Shown: piece by piece, positions 29,927 through 41,045 of the stretch
Layout of the letters: the number at the start of each line of letters is the position of its first letter
How positions within the stretch are numbered: the stretch's first letter is position 1
Position numbers and translations under genes: made by a program
Assembly (NCBI RefSeq): GCF_026262505.1
Contig: NC_067205.1
Location: 8,494,001 to 8,558,000, forward strand
DNA: 64,000 bases
Origin: Trichomonas vaginalis G3
Lineage: Eukaryota > Parabasalia > Trichomonadida > Trichomonadidae
Direction: 5' to 3'
Notes under the pieces: model-generated
Databases searched by the model: none
The model's input: only the letters and a program-made list of their open reading frames with translations
Told to the model about the DNA's origin: nothing

Positions 29927-30016
29927 TAGAGATGTGAAAACTTAAATTTTATAATCCCTGGGATGCACTTTCTTCGATTTTTTTTAAATTTTTGGGATAA
30001 ATTTTGACATCTTTTT

Positions 30017-30118
30017 TTTTGCTGGCGACCTCCCCCCGTTCACAAAAAAAATATCGAGCGAAGGGGGGTCGCCAGCAAAAATCGAAAATTTTTTTGGTGA
30101 ACGGGGGGTCGCCAGCGA
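30017..30118. repeat. GC-rich inverted repeat near the hAT left end
   Basis: GCTGGCGACCTCCCCCCG-type sequence at about 30019-30041 is the near reverse complement of GTGAACGGGGGGTCGCCAGC at 30097-30116. A third partial copy (GGGGGGTCGCCAGC) lies at about 30065-30078. This GC content is striking in this AT-rich DNA. Confidence 0.8.
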
Positions 30119-30168
30119 GAACCTTAAAAATAAACTTCAGAAAAAAATCTAAAAAGAAAAAAAGCGAA

Positions 30169-30236
30169 AAGGCCCCGGAGTCGAACTGGGGAACTTAAGG
30201 CTTATACTATGACTCTTACCACTGAACTATATTATC
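30169..30236 (-). tRNA. tRNA-like remnant (probable tRNA pseudogene)
   Basis: On the minus strand the box A-like TAGTTCAGTGGTAAGAG and box B-like AGTTCGACTCC occur at normal spacing, with a T-arm CCCCAGTTCGACTCCGGGG. The acceptor and anticodon stems do not pair well, and the triplet at the expected anticodon place (AAG) has no proper stem, so it is likely a dead tRNA or tRNA-derived insertion within the hAT subterminal region. Confidence 0.4.
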
Positions 30237-30353
30237 TGTGGATCGGTGCTTTATAAATTGTAAATATAAAGATTATCATAACGAATTAAAATGTAAAATA
30301 ATAAATATTACTCTTATATATTATTAGATTTTAAATTACAAAATAATAATAAC

Positions 30354-31217
30354 TGTAATGCATGAAAATTCGGTTCACTTCATTTTTGACACTTTACATA
30401 TCGGATGTATTATCTAAGAATTATATTATAAAATAATAATTTTGTGTTTTATAAGTTTATTTGTATAAATTGATTCAAAAAAAAATGGAAAGACAAGAAG
30501 TGGATCTGCCAAATGAAAATCAGATTTATAGTTTTAGAGAGTTACATACATGAAATATGAAAATTGAACTTTGTATAAGGAATTGTTGGCTATGATGTAC
30601 TGATCATGAATCAGTACATCATAGCCAACAATTCCTTCGCAAACAGCGGGAAACTTTGTCTGAATAGTTTAACATTCAGACAAAGTTTCCCGCTGTCAGA
30701 GAGGGAATGGAAGGGTAAGAGGTATATATTCATAATGTATACCTCTTACCCTTCCATTCCCTCGAGAAAGTTCAAAAACTTGGGTGCAATCAGAACTGAT
30801 TGCACCCAAGTTTTTGAACTTTGTATAAGGAATTGTTGGCTATGATGTACTGATCATGAATCAGTACATCATAGCCAACAATTCCTTCCCAAACAACCCG
30901 AAATTTGTCTGATTCCACACTAATTTTATTAATTTATCTAAACTTTTATCCTCGTCTACAATTTAATCATCAATAATTATCTCTTGTTCTATTTCACTAT
31001 TATATATATATATATTTATATGATTTGATTTAAAAAAAATAAATAAATAAATTAATAAATCATTTACTCAAATATATCAAAAGTTTTATTTTTATATATA
31101 AAGATAACTACTTTTAAAAAAAAATACCCTATATATTTTTGCCATGTAAACTATTTTTGCCATGTAAACTTGTCACTTTTGTCAGAAGTGAAGTGAACCG
31201 AATTTTCATGCACAACA
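30354..31217. mobile_element. Foldback-like element A (TGT...ACA), 864 bp
   Basis: Left end TGTAATGCATGAAAATTCGG and right end reading inward TGTTGTGCATGAAAATTCGG form a TIR of about 28 bp. It is flanked by a 16-bp direct repeat, ACAAAATAATAATAAC (30338-30353 and 31218-31233). The left interior differs from elements B-D after the first ~80 bp and lacks the captured gene end. The right part has the same hairpin array. No coding capacity of its own. Confidence 0.75.
30577..30887. repeat. Hairpin array A: five long perfect hairpins
   Basis: Order 1-2-3-4-1. Hairpin 1 (30577-30637, 28-bp stem, 5-nt loop), 2 (30644-30695, 22-bp stem, 8-nt loop), 3 (30701-30763, 26-bp stem, 11-nt loop), 4 (30767-30822, 27-bp stem, 2-nt loop), 1 again (30827-30887). 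Stems are perfect and mutually unrelated, with spacers of 3-6 nt. Confidence 0.95.
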
Positions 31218-31393
31218 ACAAAATAATAATAACAAAAAAATATTCATGACCGGAGGTTTTAATTAATGTTTAATGAAAGAGAACGATTCATTATAAATTA
31301 TTGAATGTTAAATTGTTGTAAAAACACATTGAAATATTTGTGAAGAAAATGGCTATTTAATATTGAAAAATAAATAATAACAAAATGTTTATT

Positions 31394-32992
31394 TCATTTA
31401 GTTGCCATTAAGATATGACGGCTATTTAACAAGTTTTTCTTGGATCTTAACCGCCTAACGTTCAAAACTAACCTTTGTGCTTTGATATTACGTTCACATG
31501 TTGCCTCCGAAGGAGATGAACATAACAAGCGTAATGCTATTTCCGCAAGGATGGATTTTTCTCCAATTCTATGCGAGATCTCTTCCCAAGCATAATTTTG
31601 TGCCTCGTCCATCAGATCGTTCTCAAAGATGTCTGATTCCTTATTGATGAACGTATTATATAACGAGAGTACAAGCGTTTTTTGTCTTTCGTTCAATCGG
31701 AATTGAACCAAAATGCGCTTGAGGTAATCTTTAGCTGCTGTTAGATCATTTTCGGCAGTCTGATGATTATCCTCGCGTACATCTTGCAATGTAAGCCTAA
31801 GTTGATCATCAGATTCGACAATTCTACGAAATGTGCCTTCATCTGTTACATCAATTACAGCGTTTGTGTTACCTTCCTCAAAAATAGAATCCATGTAAAT
31901 GTCCTGTAAATCTTCTGCCGGATCTTTATCAGGAATATGCTCACTTTGAAAGGAACTCAAGGGATCGGCCAAATCTTCTACTTCTTCGTTTTTAACAAAC
32001 TTTCTATGGAAGTAGAACCTTCCTCTCGGCGTGAGAGAGAATGTCAAACACCATAGCCCACCAAAGTCAGAGTCCAAGGTATAGCTATCTAATGAAGATG
32101 CCAAGATGGATCCGAATGCATTATGCAAATTGGATGTCAAAAGATTGAGAGCTGATATGGCTTTACGAAGCCAAATGTAACAATTTGCCAACAATGCCTT
32201 ATCCGATTCGAATACTAAGATTAGCTTTTTAAGAACAGCTAAACAATCTTTCAATTGTACGATTTTATCGTGATCTACATTTATATATTGCTTGATTTTG
32301 TTTTCGTACTTAAGAATAAAGACACATATATTATAGTCATATATCCATCTGGTGGATACATGCTGTGGACATTGTGCACCTATATCGTCAGCATGAATGC
32401 GACAAAGTTCTGCAATTCTGTGCACATCCTTTACTAAACTTTGTAACTGGTTGTTCTTGCCAGCAATATATTGATAGCTGTTGTGGATTCTGTGACACAA
32501 ACAGGGAATAAGCAATATCTTGTAGTATTTTGGATCTCTGTCATGATAGAATGAATCATTCCAAGTATCTTTGAAGCATTTTAACTGTGCTGGTCCTCCG
32601 TCAACTACCACACTACCTATCTTGACTTTCCTAATGTCAATTCTGTTAAATCCTGCTGTTATTGCGGATTTATAATCCTGACTTGTCTGGCCATCCTTCA
32701 TATCTATCGCCTCTACTGGGTATGGCTTCATTTGCTCCAACGGATTTGTTAAGACAAAATCAAGATTGTGGTAATCATATGTCTTGCCTTCATCGATGGC
32801 GACACAAGTGTATGCTTTTTTGGCGAATTCGAGAACTTTAGCAAGGTGTATGCTGTTAGCAATAGCAATCATTCTATTTCGGATCTCATCACGTGTAATA
32901 GGCTTATATAATTTGTCAGCAAGTTTTTCCGGATTGATATTAGCTGACTGAAGTTGTTTGTATTTGTTCATCATTTGATATATTGTGAACAT
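31394..32992 (-). pseudogene. hAT transposase C-terminal part, array copy 1
   Basis: A 532-residue open frame beginning MFTIYQMMNKYKQLQ, downstream of the foldback insertion, so it lacks the N-terminal DNA-binding region. Catalytic-core features: Asp in CVAIDEGKTYD, Asp in SVVVDGGPAQLKCF, the C/H motif PCLCHRIHNSYQY, and the C-terminal hAT dimerisation region with SSPSEATCERNIKAQRL. Two further copies (34508, 37621) encode the identical protein. In-frame codons continue upstream to the foldback border at 33022 (HPEFTHVAKIFI) without a start. Function alone is doubtful without the N-terminus. Confidence 0.88.
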
Positions 32993-33116
32993 AATGAAAA
33001 TCTTTGCAACATGCGTGAATTCTGGGTGTAATGCATGAAAATTCGGTTCACTTCATTTTTGACACTTTACATATCGGATGTATTATCTAAGAATTATATT
33101 ATAAAAGTTCGTATAA

Positions 33117-33272
33117 AACGCAATAGAAGAATACAACACAGTATGGGTTCATACAGCTCTTAAAGATCTTTTCGGTGGAAAACCTACTCCAAAATCAATT
33201 TGGGACCAGGGTCCTAAATGGACAAAGGACTTAAACCCAAATCCTGAGTTCGAAATACAGCCTCGTAACTAA
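33117..33272 (+). pseudogene. Captured 3' end of an unidentified gene (copy B)
   Basis: 52 codons read openly from the divergence point to a TAA: NAIEEYNTVW at the start, DLFGGKPTPKSIWDQGPKW in the middle, ending FEIQPRN. The stop is followed at once by a TAAA-containing A-rich tail, as at trichomonad 3' ends. No start or promoter is present, so this is the tail of another gene carried by the element. The parent gene is not in the window and I do not recognise it. Confidence 0.6.
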
Positions 33273-33603
33273 AAATAAAGTAAAAATACGAATAAACATT
33301 TTATTATAATTTAAATAATTTTTTTATTCATAAAGTAATACGATATATAGCTAAGCTATGTAAGGATATTCTGATGCTGAGAGTTTAAGAACTTTAAATT
33401 ACGTATAGAAAAAAAATTCATTTAATATTTTGTAACATTTTTTAAATTGATAGATAGTTAGATTTTGTAGGGGAAGGTAAGATTCTTTGTGGTAATAATG
33501 GTCGTTGAAATTAAAATGAATGTAAGATTTGTGGAGAAATTGTATAAATTTGCATAGTGTTAGATTCAGAATAGGAGCATATGAGCCAGTGATTGTGTCT
33601 AAT

Positions 33604-34004
33604 GTATAATTCTTACCCTTTCATTCCCTCGAGAAAGTTCAAAAACTTGGGTGCAATCAGTTCTGATTGCACCCAAGTTTTTGAACTTTGTATAAGGAAT
33701 TGTTGGCTATGATGTACTGATCATGAATCAGTACATCATAGCCAACAATTCCTTCGCAAACAGCGGGAAACTTTGTCTGAATAGTTTAACATTCAGACAA
33801 AGTTTCCCGCTGTCAGAGAGGGAATGGAAGGGTAAGAGGTATATATTCATAATGTATACCTCTTACCCTTCCATTCCCTCGAGAAAGTTCAAAAACTTGG
33901 GTGCAATCAGAACTGATTGCACCCAAGTTTTTGAACTTTGTATAAGGAATTGTTGGCTATGATGTACTGATCATGAATCAGTACATCATAGCCAACAATT
34001 CCTT
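33604..34004. repeat. Hairpin array B
   Basis: Order: right half of hairpin 3, hairpin 4 with inverted loop (33634-33689, loop TT instead of AA), 1 (33694-33754), 2, 3, 4 (loop AA), 1. Stems are the same as in array A. Confidence 0.95.
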
Positions 34005-34507
34005 CCCAAACAACCCGAAATTTGTCTGATTCCACACTAATTTTATTAATTTATCTAAACTTTTATCCTCGTCTACAATTTAATCATCAATAATTATCTC
34101 TTGTTCTATTTCACTATTATATATATATATTTATATGATTTGATTTAAAAAAAATAAATAAATAAATTAATAAATCATTTACTCAAATATATCAAAAGTT
34201 TTATTTTTATATATAAAGATAACTACTTTTAAAAAAAATACCCTATATATTTTTGCCATGTAAACTATTTTTGCCATGTAAACTTGTCACTTTTGTCAGA
34301 AGTGAAGTGAACCGAATTTTCATGCACAACAACAAAATAATAATAACAAAAAAATATTCATGACCGGAGGTTTTAATTAATGTTTAATGAAAGAGAACGA
34401 TTCATTATAAATTATTGAATGTTAAATTGTTGTAAAAACACATTGAAATATTTGTGAAGAAAATGGCTATTTAATATTGAAAAATAAATAATAACAAAAT
34501 GTTTATT

Positions 34508-36106
34508 TCATTTAGTTGCCATTAAGATATGACGGCTATTTAACAAGTTTTTCTTGGATCTTAACCGCCTAACGTTCAAAACTAACCTTTGTGCTTTGAT
34601 ATTACGTTCACATGTTGCCTCCGAAGGAGATGAACATAACAAGCGTAATGCTATTTCCGCAAGGATGGATTTTTCTCCAATTCTATGCGAGATCTCTTCC
34701 CAAGCATAATTTTGTGCCTCGTCCATCAGATCGTTCTCAAAGATGTCTGATTCCTTATTGATGAACGTATTATATAACGAGAGTACAAGCGTTTTTTGTC
34801 TTTCGTTCAATCGGAATTGAACCAAAATGCGCTTGAGGTAATCTTTAGCTGCTGTTAGATCATTTTCGGCAGTCTGATGATTATCCTCGCGTACATCTTG
34901 CAATGTAAGCCTAAGTTGATCATCAGATTCGACAATTCTACGAAATGTGCCTTCATCTGTTACATCAATTACAGCGTTTGTGTTACCTTCCTCAAAAATA
35001 GAATCCATGTAAATGTCCTGTAAATCTTCTGCCGGATCTTTATCAGGAATATGCTCACTTTGAAAGGAACTCAAGGGATCGGCCAAATCTTCTACTTCTT
35101 CGTTTTTAACAAACTTTCTATGGAAGTAGAACCTTCCTCTCGGCGTGAGAGAGAATGTCAAACACCATAGCCCACCAAAGTCAGAGTCCAAGGTATAGCT
35201 ATCTAATGAAGATGCCAAGATGGATCCGAATGCATTATGCAAATTGGATGTCAAAAGATTGAGAGCTGATATGGCTTTACGAAGCCAAATGTAACAATTT
35301 GCCAACAATGCCTTATCCGATTCGAATACTAAGATTAGCTTTTTAAGAACAGCTAAACAATCTTTCAATTGTACGATTTTATCGTGATCTACATTTATAT
35401 ATTGCTTGATTTTGTTTTCGTACTTAAGAATAAAGACACATATATTATAGTCATATATCCATCTGGTGGATACATGCTGTGGACATTGTGCACCTATATC
35501 GTCAGCATGAATGCGACAAAGTTCTGCAATTCTGTGCACATCCTTTACTAAACTTTGTAACTGGTTGTTCTTGCCAGCAATATATTGATAGCTGTTGTGG
35601 ATTCTGTGACACAAACAGGGAATAAGCAATATCTTGTAGTATTTTGGATCTCTGTCATGATAGAATGAATCATTCCAAGTATCTTTGAAGCATTTTAACT
35701 GTGCTGGTCCTCCGTCAACTACCACACTACCTATCTTGACTTTCCTAATGTCAATTCTGTTAAATCCTGCTGTTATTGCGGATTTATAATCCTGACTTGT
35801 CTGGCCATCCTTCATATCTATCGCCTCTACTGGGTATGGCTTCATTTGCTCCAACGGATTTGTTAAGACAAAATCAAGATTGTGGTAATCATATGTCTTG
35901 CCTTCATCGATGGCGACACAAGTGTATGCTTTTTTGGCGAATTCGAGAACTTTAGCAAGGTGTATGCTGTTAGCAATAGCAATCATTCTATTTCGGATCT
36001 CATCACGTGTAATAGGCTTATATAATTTGTCAGCAAGTTTTTCCGGATTGATATTAGCTGACTGAAGTTGTTTGTATTTGTTCATCATTTGATATATTGT
36101 GAACAT
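34508..36106 (-). pseudogene. hAT transposase C-terminal part, array copy 2
   Basis: The 532-residue protein is identical to those at 31394-32992 and 37621-39219. It lies exactly 3,114 bp from copy 1, within a 3.11-kb tandem unit (transposase part plus foldback element). It lacks the N-terminal region. Confidence 0.88.
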
Positions 36107-36230
36107 AATGAAAATCTTTGCAACATGCGTGAATTCTGGGTGTAATGCATGAAAATTCGGTTCACTTCATTTTTGACACTTTACATATCGGATGTATTAT
36201 CTAAGAATTATATTATAAAAGTTCGTATAA

Positions 36231-36387
36231 AACGCAATAGAAGAATACAACACAGTATGGGTTCATACAGCTCTTAAAGATCTTTTCGGTGGAAAACCTA
36301 CTCCAAAATCAATTTGGGACCACGGGTCCTAAATGGACAAAGGACTTAAACCCAAATCCTGAGTTCGAAATACAGCCTCGTAACTAA
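36231..36387 (+). pseudogene. Captured 3' gene end (copy C), with one inserted base
   Basis: Same as 33117-33272, but GACCACGGGTCC at about 36320 carries one extra base relative to GACCAGGGTCC, so the frame is lost. This is a useful marker separating tandem units. Confidence 0.6.
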
Positions 36388-36718
36388 AAATAAAGTAAAA
36401 ATACGAATAAACATTTTATTATATTTAAAATAATTTTTTTATTCATAAAGTAATACGATATATAGCTAAGCTATGTAAGGATATTCTGATGCTGAGAGTT
36501 TAAGAACTTTAAATTACGTATAGAAAAAAAATTCATTTAATATTTTGTAACATTTTTTAAATTGATAGATAGTTAGATTTTGTAGGGGAAGGTAAGATTC
36601 TTTGTGGTAATAATGGTCGTTGAAATTAAAATGAATGTAAGATTTGTGGAGAAATTGTATAAATTTGCATAGTGTTAGATTCAGAATAGGAGCATATGAG
36701 CCAGTGATTGTGTCTAAT

Positions 36719-37119
36719 GTATAATTCTTACCCTTTCATTCCCTCGAGAAAGTTCAAAAACTTGGGTGCAATCAGTTCTGATTGCACCCAAGTTTTTGAA
36801 CTTTGTATAAGGAATTGTTGGCTATGATGTACTGATCATGAATCAGTACATCATAGCCAACAATTCCTTCGCAAACAGCGGGAAACTTTGTCTGAATAGT
36901 TTAACATTCAGACAAAGTTTCCCGCTGTCAGAGAGGGAATGGAAGGGTAAGAGGTATATATTCATAATGTATACCTCTTACCCTTCCATTCCCTCGAGAA
37001 AGTTCAAAAACTTGGGTGCAATCAGAACTGATTGCACCCAAGTTTTTGAACTTTGTATAAGGAATTGTTGGCTATGATGTACTGATCATGAATCAGTACA
37101 TCATAGCCAACAATTCCTT
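36719..37119. repeat. Hairpin array C
   Basis: Same order and loops as array B (half 3, 4 with TT loop, 1, 2, 3, 4 with AA loop, 1). Confidence 0.95.
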
Positions 37120-37620
37120 CCCAAACAACCCGAAATTTGTCTGATTCCACACTAATTTTATTAATTTATCTAAACTTTTATCCTCGTCTACAATTTAATC
37201 ATCAATAATTATCTCTTGTTCTATTTCACTATTATATATATATATATTTATATGATTTGATTTAAAAAAAATAAATAAATTAATAAATCATTTACTCAAA
37301 TATATCAAAAGTTTTATTTTTATATATAAAGATAACTACTTTTAAAAAAAATACCCTATATATTTTTGCCATGTAAACTATTTTTGCCATGTAAACTTGT
37401 CACTTTTGTCAGAAGTGAAGTGAACCGAATTTTCATGCACAACAACAAAATAATAATAACAAAAAAATATTCATGACCGGAGGTTTTAATTAATGTTTAA
37501 TGAAAGAGAACGATTCATTATAAATTATTGAATGTTAAATTGTTGTAAAAACACATTGAAATATTTGTGAAGAAAATGGCTATTTAATATTGAAAAATAA
37601 ATAATAACAAAATGTTTATT

Positions 37621-39219
37621 TCATTTAGTTGCCATTAAGATATGACGGCTATTTAACAAGTTTTTCTTGGATCTTAACCGCCTAACGTTCAAAACTAACC
37701 TTTGTGCTTTGATATTACGTTCACATGTTGCCTCCGAAGGAGATGAACATAACAAGCGTAATGCTATTTCCGCAAGGATGGATTTTTCTCCAATTCTATG
37801 CGAGATCTCTTCCCAAGCATAATTTTGTGCCTCGTCCATCAGATCGTTCTCAAAGATGTCTGATTCCTTATTGATGAACGTATTATATAACGAGAGTACA
37901 AGCGTTTTTTGTCTTTCGTTCAATCGGAATTGAACCAAAATGCGCTTGAGGTAATCTTTAGCTGCTGTTAGATCATTTTCGGCAGTCTGATGATTATCCT
38001 CGCGTACATCTTGCAATGTAAGCCTAAGTTGATCATCAGATTCGACAATTCTACGAAATGTGCCTTCATCTGTTACATCAATTACAGCGTTTGTGTTACC
38101 TTCCTCAAAAATAGAATCCATGTAAATGTCCTGTAAATCTTCTGCCGGATCTTTATCAGGAATATGCTCACTTTGAAAGGAACTCAAGGGATCGGCCAAA
38201 TCTTCTACTTCTTCGTTTTTAACAAACTTTCTATGGAAGTAGAACCTTCCTCTCGGCGTGAGAGAGAATGTCAAACACCATAGCCCACCAAAGTCAGAGT
38301 CCAAGGTATAGCTATCTAATGAAGATGCCAAGATGGATCCGAATGCATTATGCAAATTGGATGTCAAAAGATTGAGAGCTGATATGGCTTTACGAAGCCA
38401 AATGTAACAATTTGCCAACAATGCCTTATCCGATTCGAATACTAAGATTAGCTTTTTAAGAACAGCTAAACAATCTTTCAATTGTACGATTTTATCGTGA
38501 TCTACATTTATATATTGCTTGATTTTGTTTTCGTACTTAAGAATAAAGACACATATATTATAGTCATATATCCATCTGGTGGATACATGCTGTGGACATT
38601 GTGCACCTATATCGTCAGCATGAATGCGACAAAGTTCTGCAATTCTGTGCACATCCTTTACTAAACTTTGTAACTGGTTGTTCTTGCCAGCAATATATTG
38701 ATAGCTGTTGTGGATTCTGTGACACAAACAGGGAATAAGCAATATCTTGTAGTATTTTGGATCTCTGTCATGATAGAATGAATCATTCCAAGTATCTTTG
38801 AAGCATTTTAACTGTGCTGGTCCTCCGTCAACTACCACACTACCTATCTTGACTTTCCTAATGTCAATTCTGTTAAATCCTGCTGTTATTGCGGATTTAT
38901 AATCCTGACTTGTCTGGCCATCCTTCATATCTATCGCCTCTACTGGGTATGGCTTCATTTGCTCCAACGGATTTGTTAAGACAAAATCAAGATTGTGGTA
39001 ATCATATGTCTTGCCTTCATCGATGGCGACACAAGTGTATGCTTTTTTGGCGAATTCGAGAACTTTAGCAAGGTGTATGCTGTTAGCAATAGCAATCATT
39101 CTATTTCGGATCTCATCACGTGTAATAGGCTTATATAATTTGTCAGCAAGTTTTTCCGGATTGATATTAGCTGACTGAAGTTGTTTGTATTTGTTCATCA
39201 TTTGATATATTGTGAACAT
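37621..39219 (-). pseudogene. hAT transposase C-terminal part, array copy 3
   Basis: Identical 532-residue protein, 3,113 bp from copy 2. This copy is the one directly across element D from the N-terminal part (40564-40922), so it marks the original gene. Across element D the CTGGG duplication sits where codons for ALDTFASP would continue into EFTHVAKIF. Confidence 0.88.
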
Positions 39220-39343
39220 AATGAAAATCTTTGCAACATGCGTGAATTCTGGGTGTAATGCATGAAAATTCGGTTCACTTCATTTTTGACACTTTACATA
39301 TCGGATGTATTATCTAAGAATTATATTATAAAAGTTCGTATAA

Positions 39344-39499
39344 AACGCAATAGAAGAATACAACACAGTATGGGTTCATACAGCTCTTAAAGATCTTTTC
39401 GGTGGAAAACCTACTCCAAAATCAATTTGGGACCAGGGTCCTAAATGGACAAAGGACTTAAACCCAAATCCTGAGTTCGAAATACAGCCTCGTAACTAA
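39344..39499 (+). pseudogene. Captured 3' gene end (copy D)
   Basis: Same open 52-codon tail as copy B, with the same stop; the A-run just after the stop is one base shorter. Confidence 0.6.
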
Positions 39500-39828
39500 A
39501 ATAAAGTAAAAATACGAATAAACATTTTATTATAATTTAAATAATTTTTTTATTCATAAAGTAATACGATATATAGCTAAGCTATGTAAGGATATTCTGA
39601 TGCTGAGAGTTTAAGAACTTTAAATTACGTATAGAAAAAAAATTCATTTAATATTTTGTAACATTTTTTAAATTGATAGATAGTTAGATTTTGTAGGGAA
39701 GGTAAGATTCTTTGTGGTAATAATGGTCGTTGAAATTAAAATGAATGTAAGATTTGTGGAGAAATTGTATAAATTTGCATAGTGTTAGATTCAGAATAGG
39801 AGCATATGAGCCAGTGATTGTGTCTAAT

Positions 39829-40229
39829 GTATAATTCTTACCCTTTCATTCCCTCGAGAAAGTTCAAAAACTTGGGTGCAATCAGTTCTGATTGCACCCA
39901 AGTTTTTGAACTTTGTATAAGGAATTGTTGGCTATGATGTACTGATCATGAATCAGTACATCATAGCCAACAATTCCTTCGCAAACAGCGGGAAACTTTG
40001 TCTGAATAGTTTAACATTCAGACAAAGTTTCCCGCTGTCAGAGAGGGAATGGAAGGGTAAGAGGTATATATTCATAATGTATACCTCTTACCCTTCCATT
40101 CCCTCGAGAAAGTTCAAAAACTTGGGTGCAATCAGAACTGATTGCACCCAAGTTTTTGAACTTTGTATAAGGAATTGTTGGCTATGATGTACTGATTCAT
40201 GATCAGTACATCATAGCCAACAATTCCTT
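39829..40229. repeat. Hairpin array D, last loop inverted
   Basis: Same order as B and C. In the final hairpin 1 the centre reads ACTGATTCATGATCAGT, whereas every other copy reads ACTGATCATGAATCAGT; these are reverse complements, so the loop has flipped within the stem. Confidence 0.95.
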
Positions 40230-40563
40230 CCCAAACAACCCGAAATTTGTCTGATTCCACACTAATTTTATTAATTTATCTAAACTTCTATCCTCGTCTA
40301 CAATTTAATCATCAATAATTATCTCTTGTTCTATTTCACTATTATATATATATATATTTATATGATTTGATTTAAAAAAAATAAATAAATAAATTAATAA
40401 ATCATTTACTCAAATATATCAAAAGTTTTATTTTTATATATAAAGATAACTACTTTTAAAAAAAATACCCTATATATTTTTGCCATGTAAACTATTTTTG
40501 CCATGTAAACTTGTCACTTTTGTCAGAAGTGAAGTGAACCGAATTTTCATGCACAACACTGGG

Positions 40564-40922
40564 GATGCAAATGTGTCTAAGGCAAGGTTGAACTTACCGG
40601 TAAAAATGGTCATTTCATCGTATACATTCGATAAATCCAACATTGGATCATTTGGCTGTTTACCTTTATTGTAGTAGTCAAGTAATGTTTGCTGCGATAA
40701 TGCTTCTCCGGCCTGGCATGTGTGAACATGAGTCTTAAGCCAGTTTTTATAATGATCCTCCCTTTGTTCTTGCATTGAACACCGGCAAACTACACCATCA
40801 GATCGTGTCACAAGTTCATTGCATTTAACATACCACTTGGGACTACCTTCATGTTTATATCGCATGTAAACATGTTGTTTCGTTTCAAGATCGGGATATG
40901 TTGTGAACCCGACTTCTTTCAT
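40564..40922 (-). pseudogene. hAT transposase N-terminal part (split by element D)
   Basis: Starts MKEVGFTTYPDLETK at 40922. A zinc-finger-like region follows with Cys at YVKCNEL, VVCRCS and His/Cys at THVHTCQ, comparable to a BED-type finger, then QQTLLDYYNKG and KFNLALDTFASP, where the foldback element enters (the frame runs on into element sequence to 40470). The rest of the gene lies beyond element D at 37621-39248. It is the only N-terminal part in the array. Confidence 0.8.
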
Positions 40923-41045
40923 TAATGAAGTGATTTCTTAAGTTGAATAAAAACAAATTTGATTGAAATTCATACAAAATTTTTTTTATCATTATTATTT
41001 AAGATGCTTTTTTATGTTGAATTGTTAATTTTTTTATTTCCACCT

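Larger units (their letters stand above)
33027..34331. mobile_element. Foldback-like element B, 1305 bp
   Basis: Same TIRs as element A. Contains a captured 3' gene end (33117-33272), an AT-rich middle and a longer hairpin array (33604-34004). Left flank CTGGG, right flank ACAAAATAATAATAAC, a mixed pair consistent with origin by unequal exchange between elements rather than a fresh insertion. Confidence 0.85.
36141..37444. mobile_element. Foldback-like element C, 1304 bp
   Basis: Copy of element B with the same TIRs, gene-end fragment and hairpin array. Minor differences: one extra base in the captured fragment and different lengths of AT and A runs. Confidence 0.85.
39254..40558. mobile_element. 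Foldback-like element D, 1305 bp, original insertion in hAT transposase
   Basis: TIRs TGTAATGCATG... and ...CATGCACAACA, with a clean 5-bp direct repeat CTGGG on both sides (39249-39253, 40559-40563). This is the only member of the array with matching short flanks, so it is taken as the founding insertion. It contains a captured gene end and a hairpin array whose last hairpin has an inverted loop. Confidence 0.85.

Noticed and set aside
33027-34331. TGT...ACA ends with a 5-bp duplication taken as a solo LTR
   Set aside because: The ends are inverted repeats extending about 28 bp with internal hairpins and no primer-binding or polypurine signals, which fits a foldback-type DNA element better.
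32255-38664. 60-codon plus-strand frames inside the three transposase copies
   Set aside because: Antisense shadows of the hAT transposase.
30606-40187. Four identical 79-codon plus-strand frames across the hairpin arrays
   Set aside because: They translate the palindromic stems; no conserved protein features, and the frame crosses hairpin loops.
30577-40229. CRISPR-like array
   Set aside because: The repeated units are distinct hairpins in fixed order without spacers of varied sequence, and the genome is eukaryotic.
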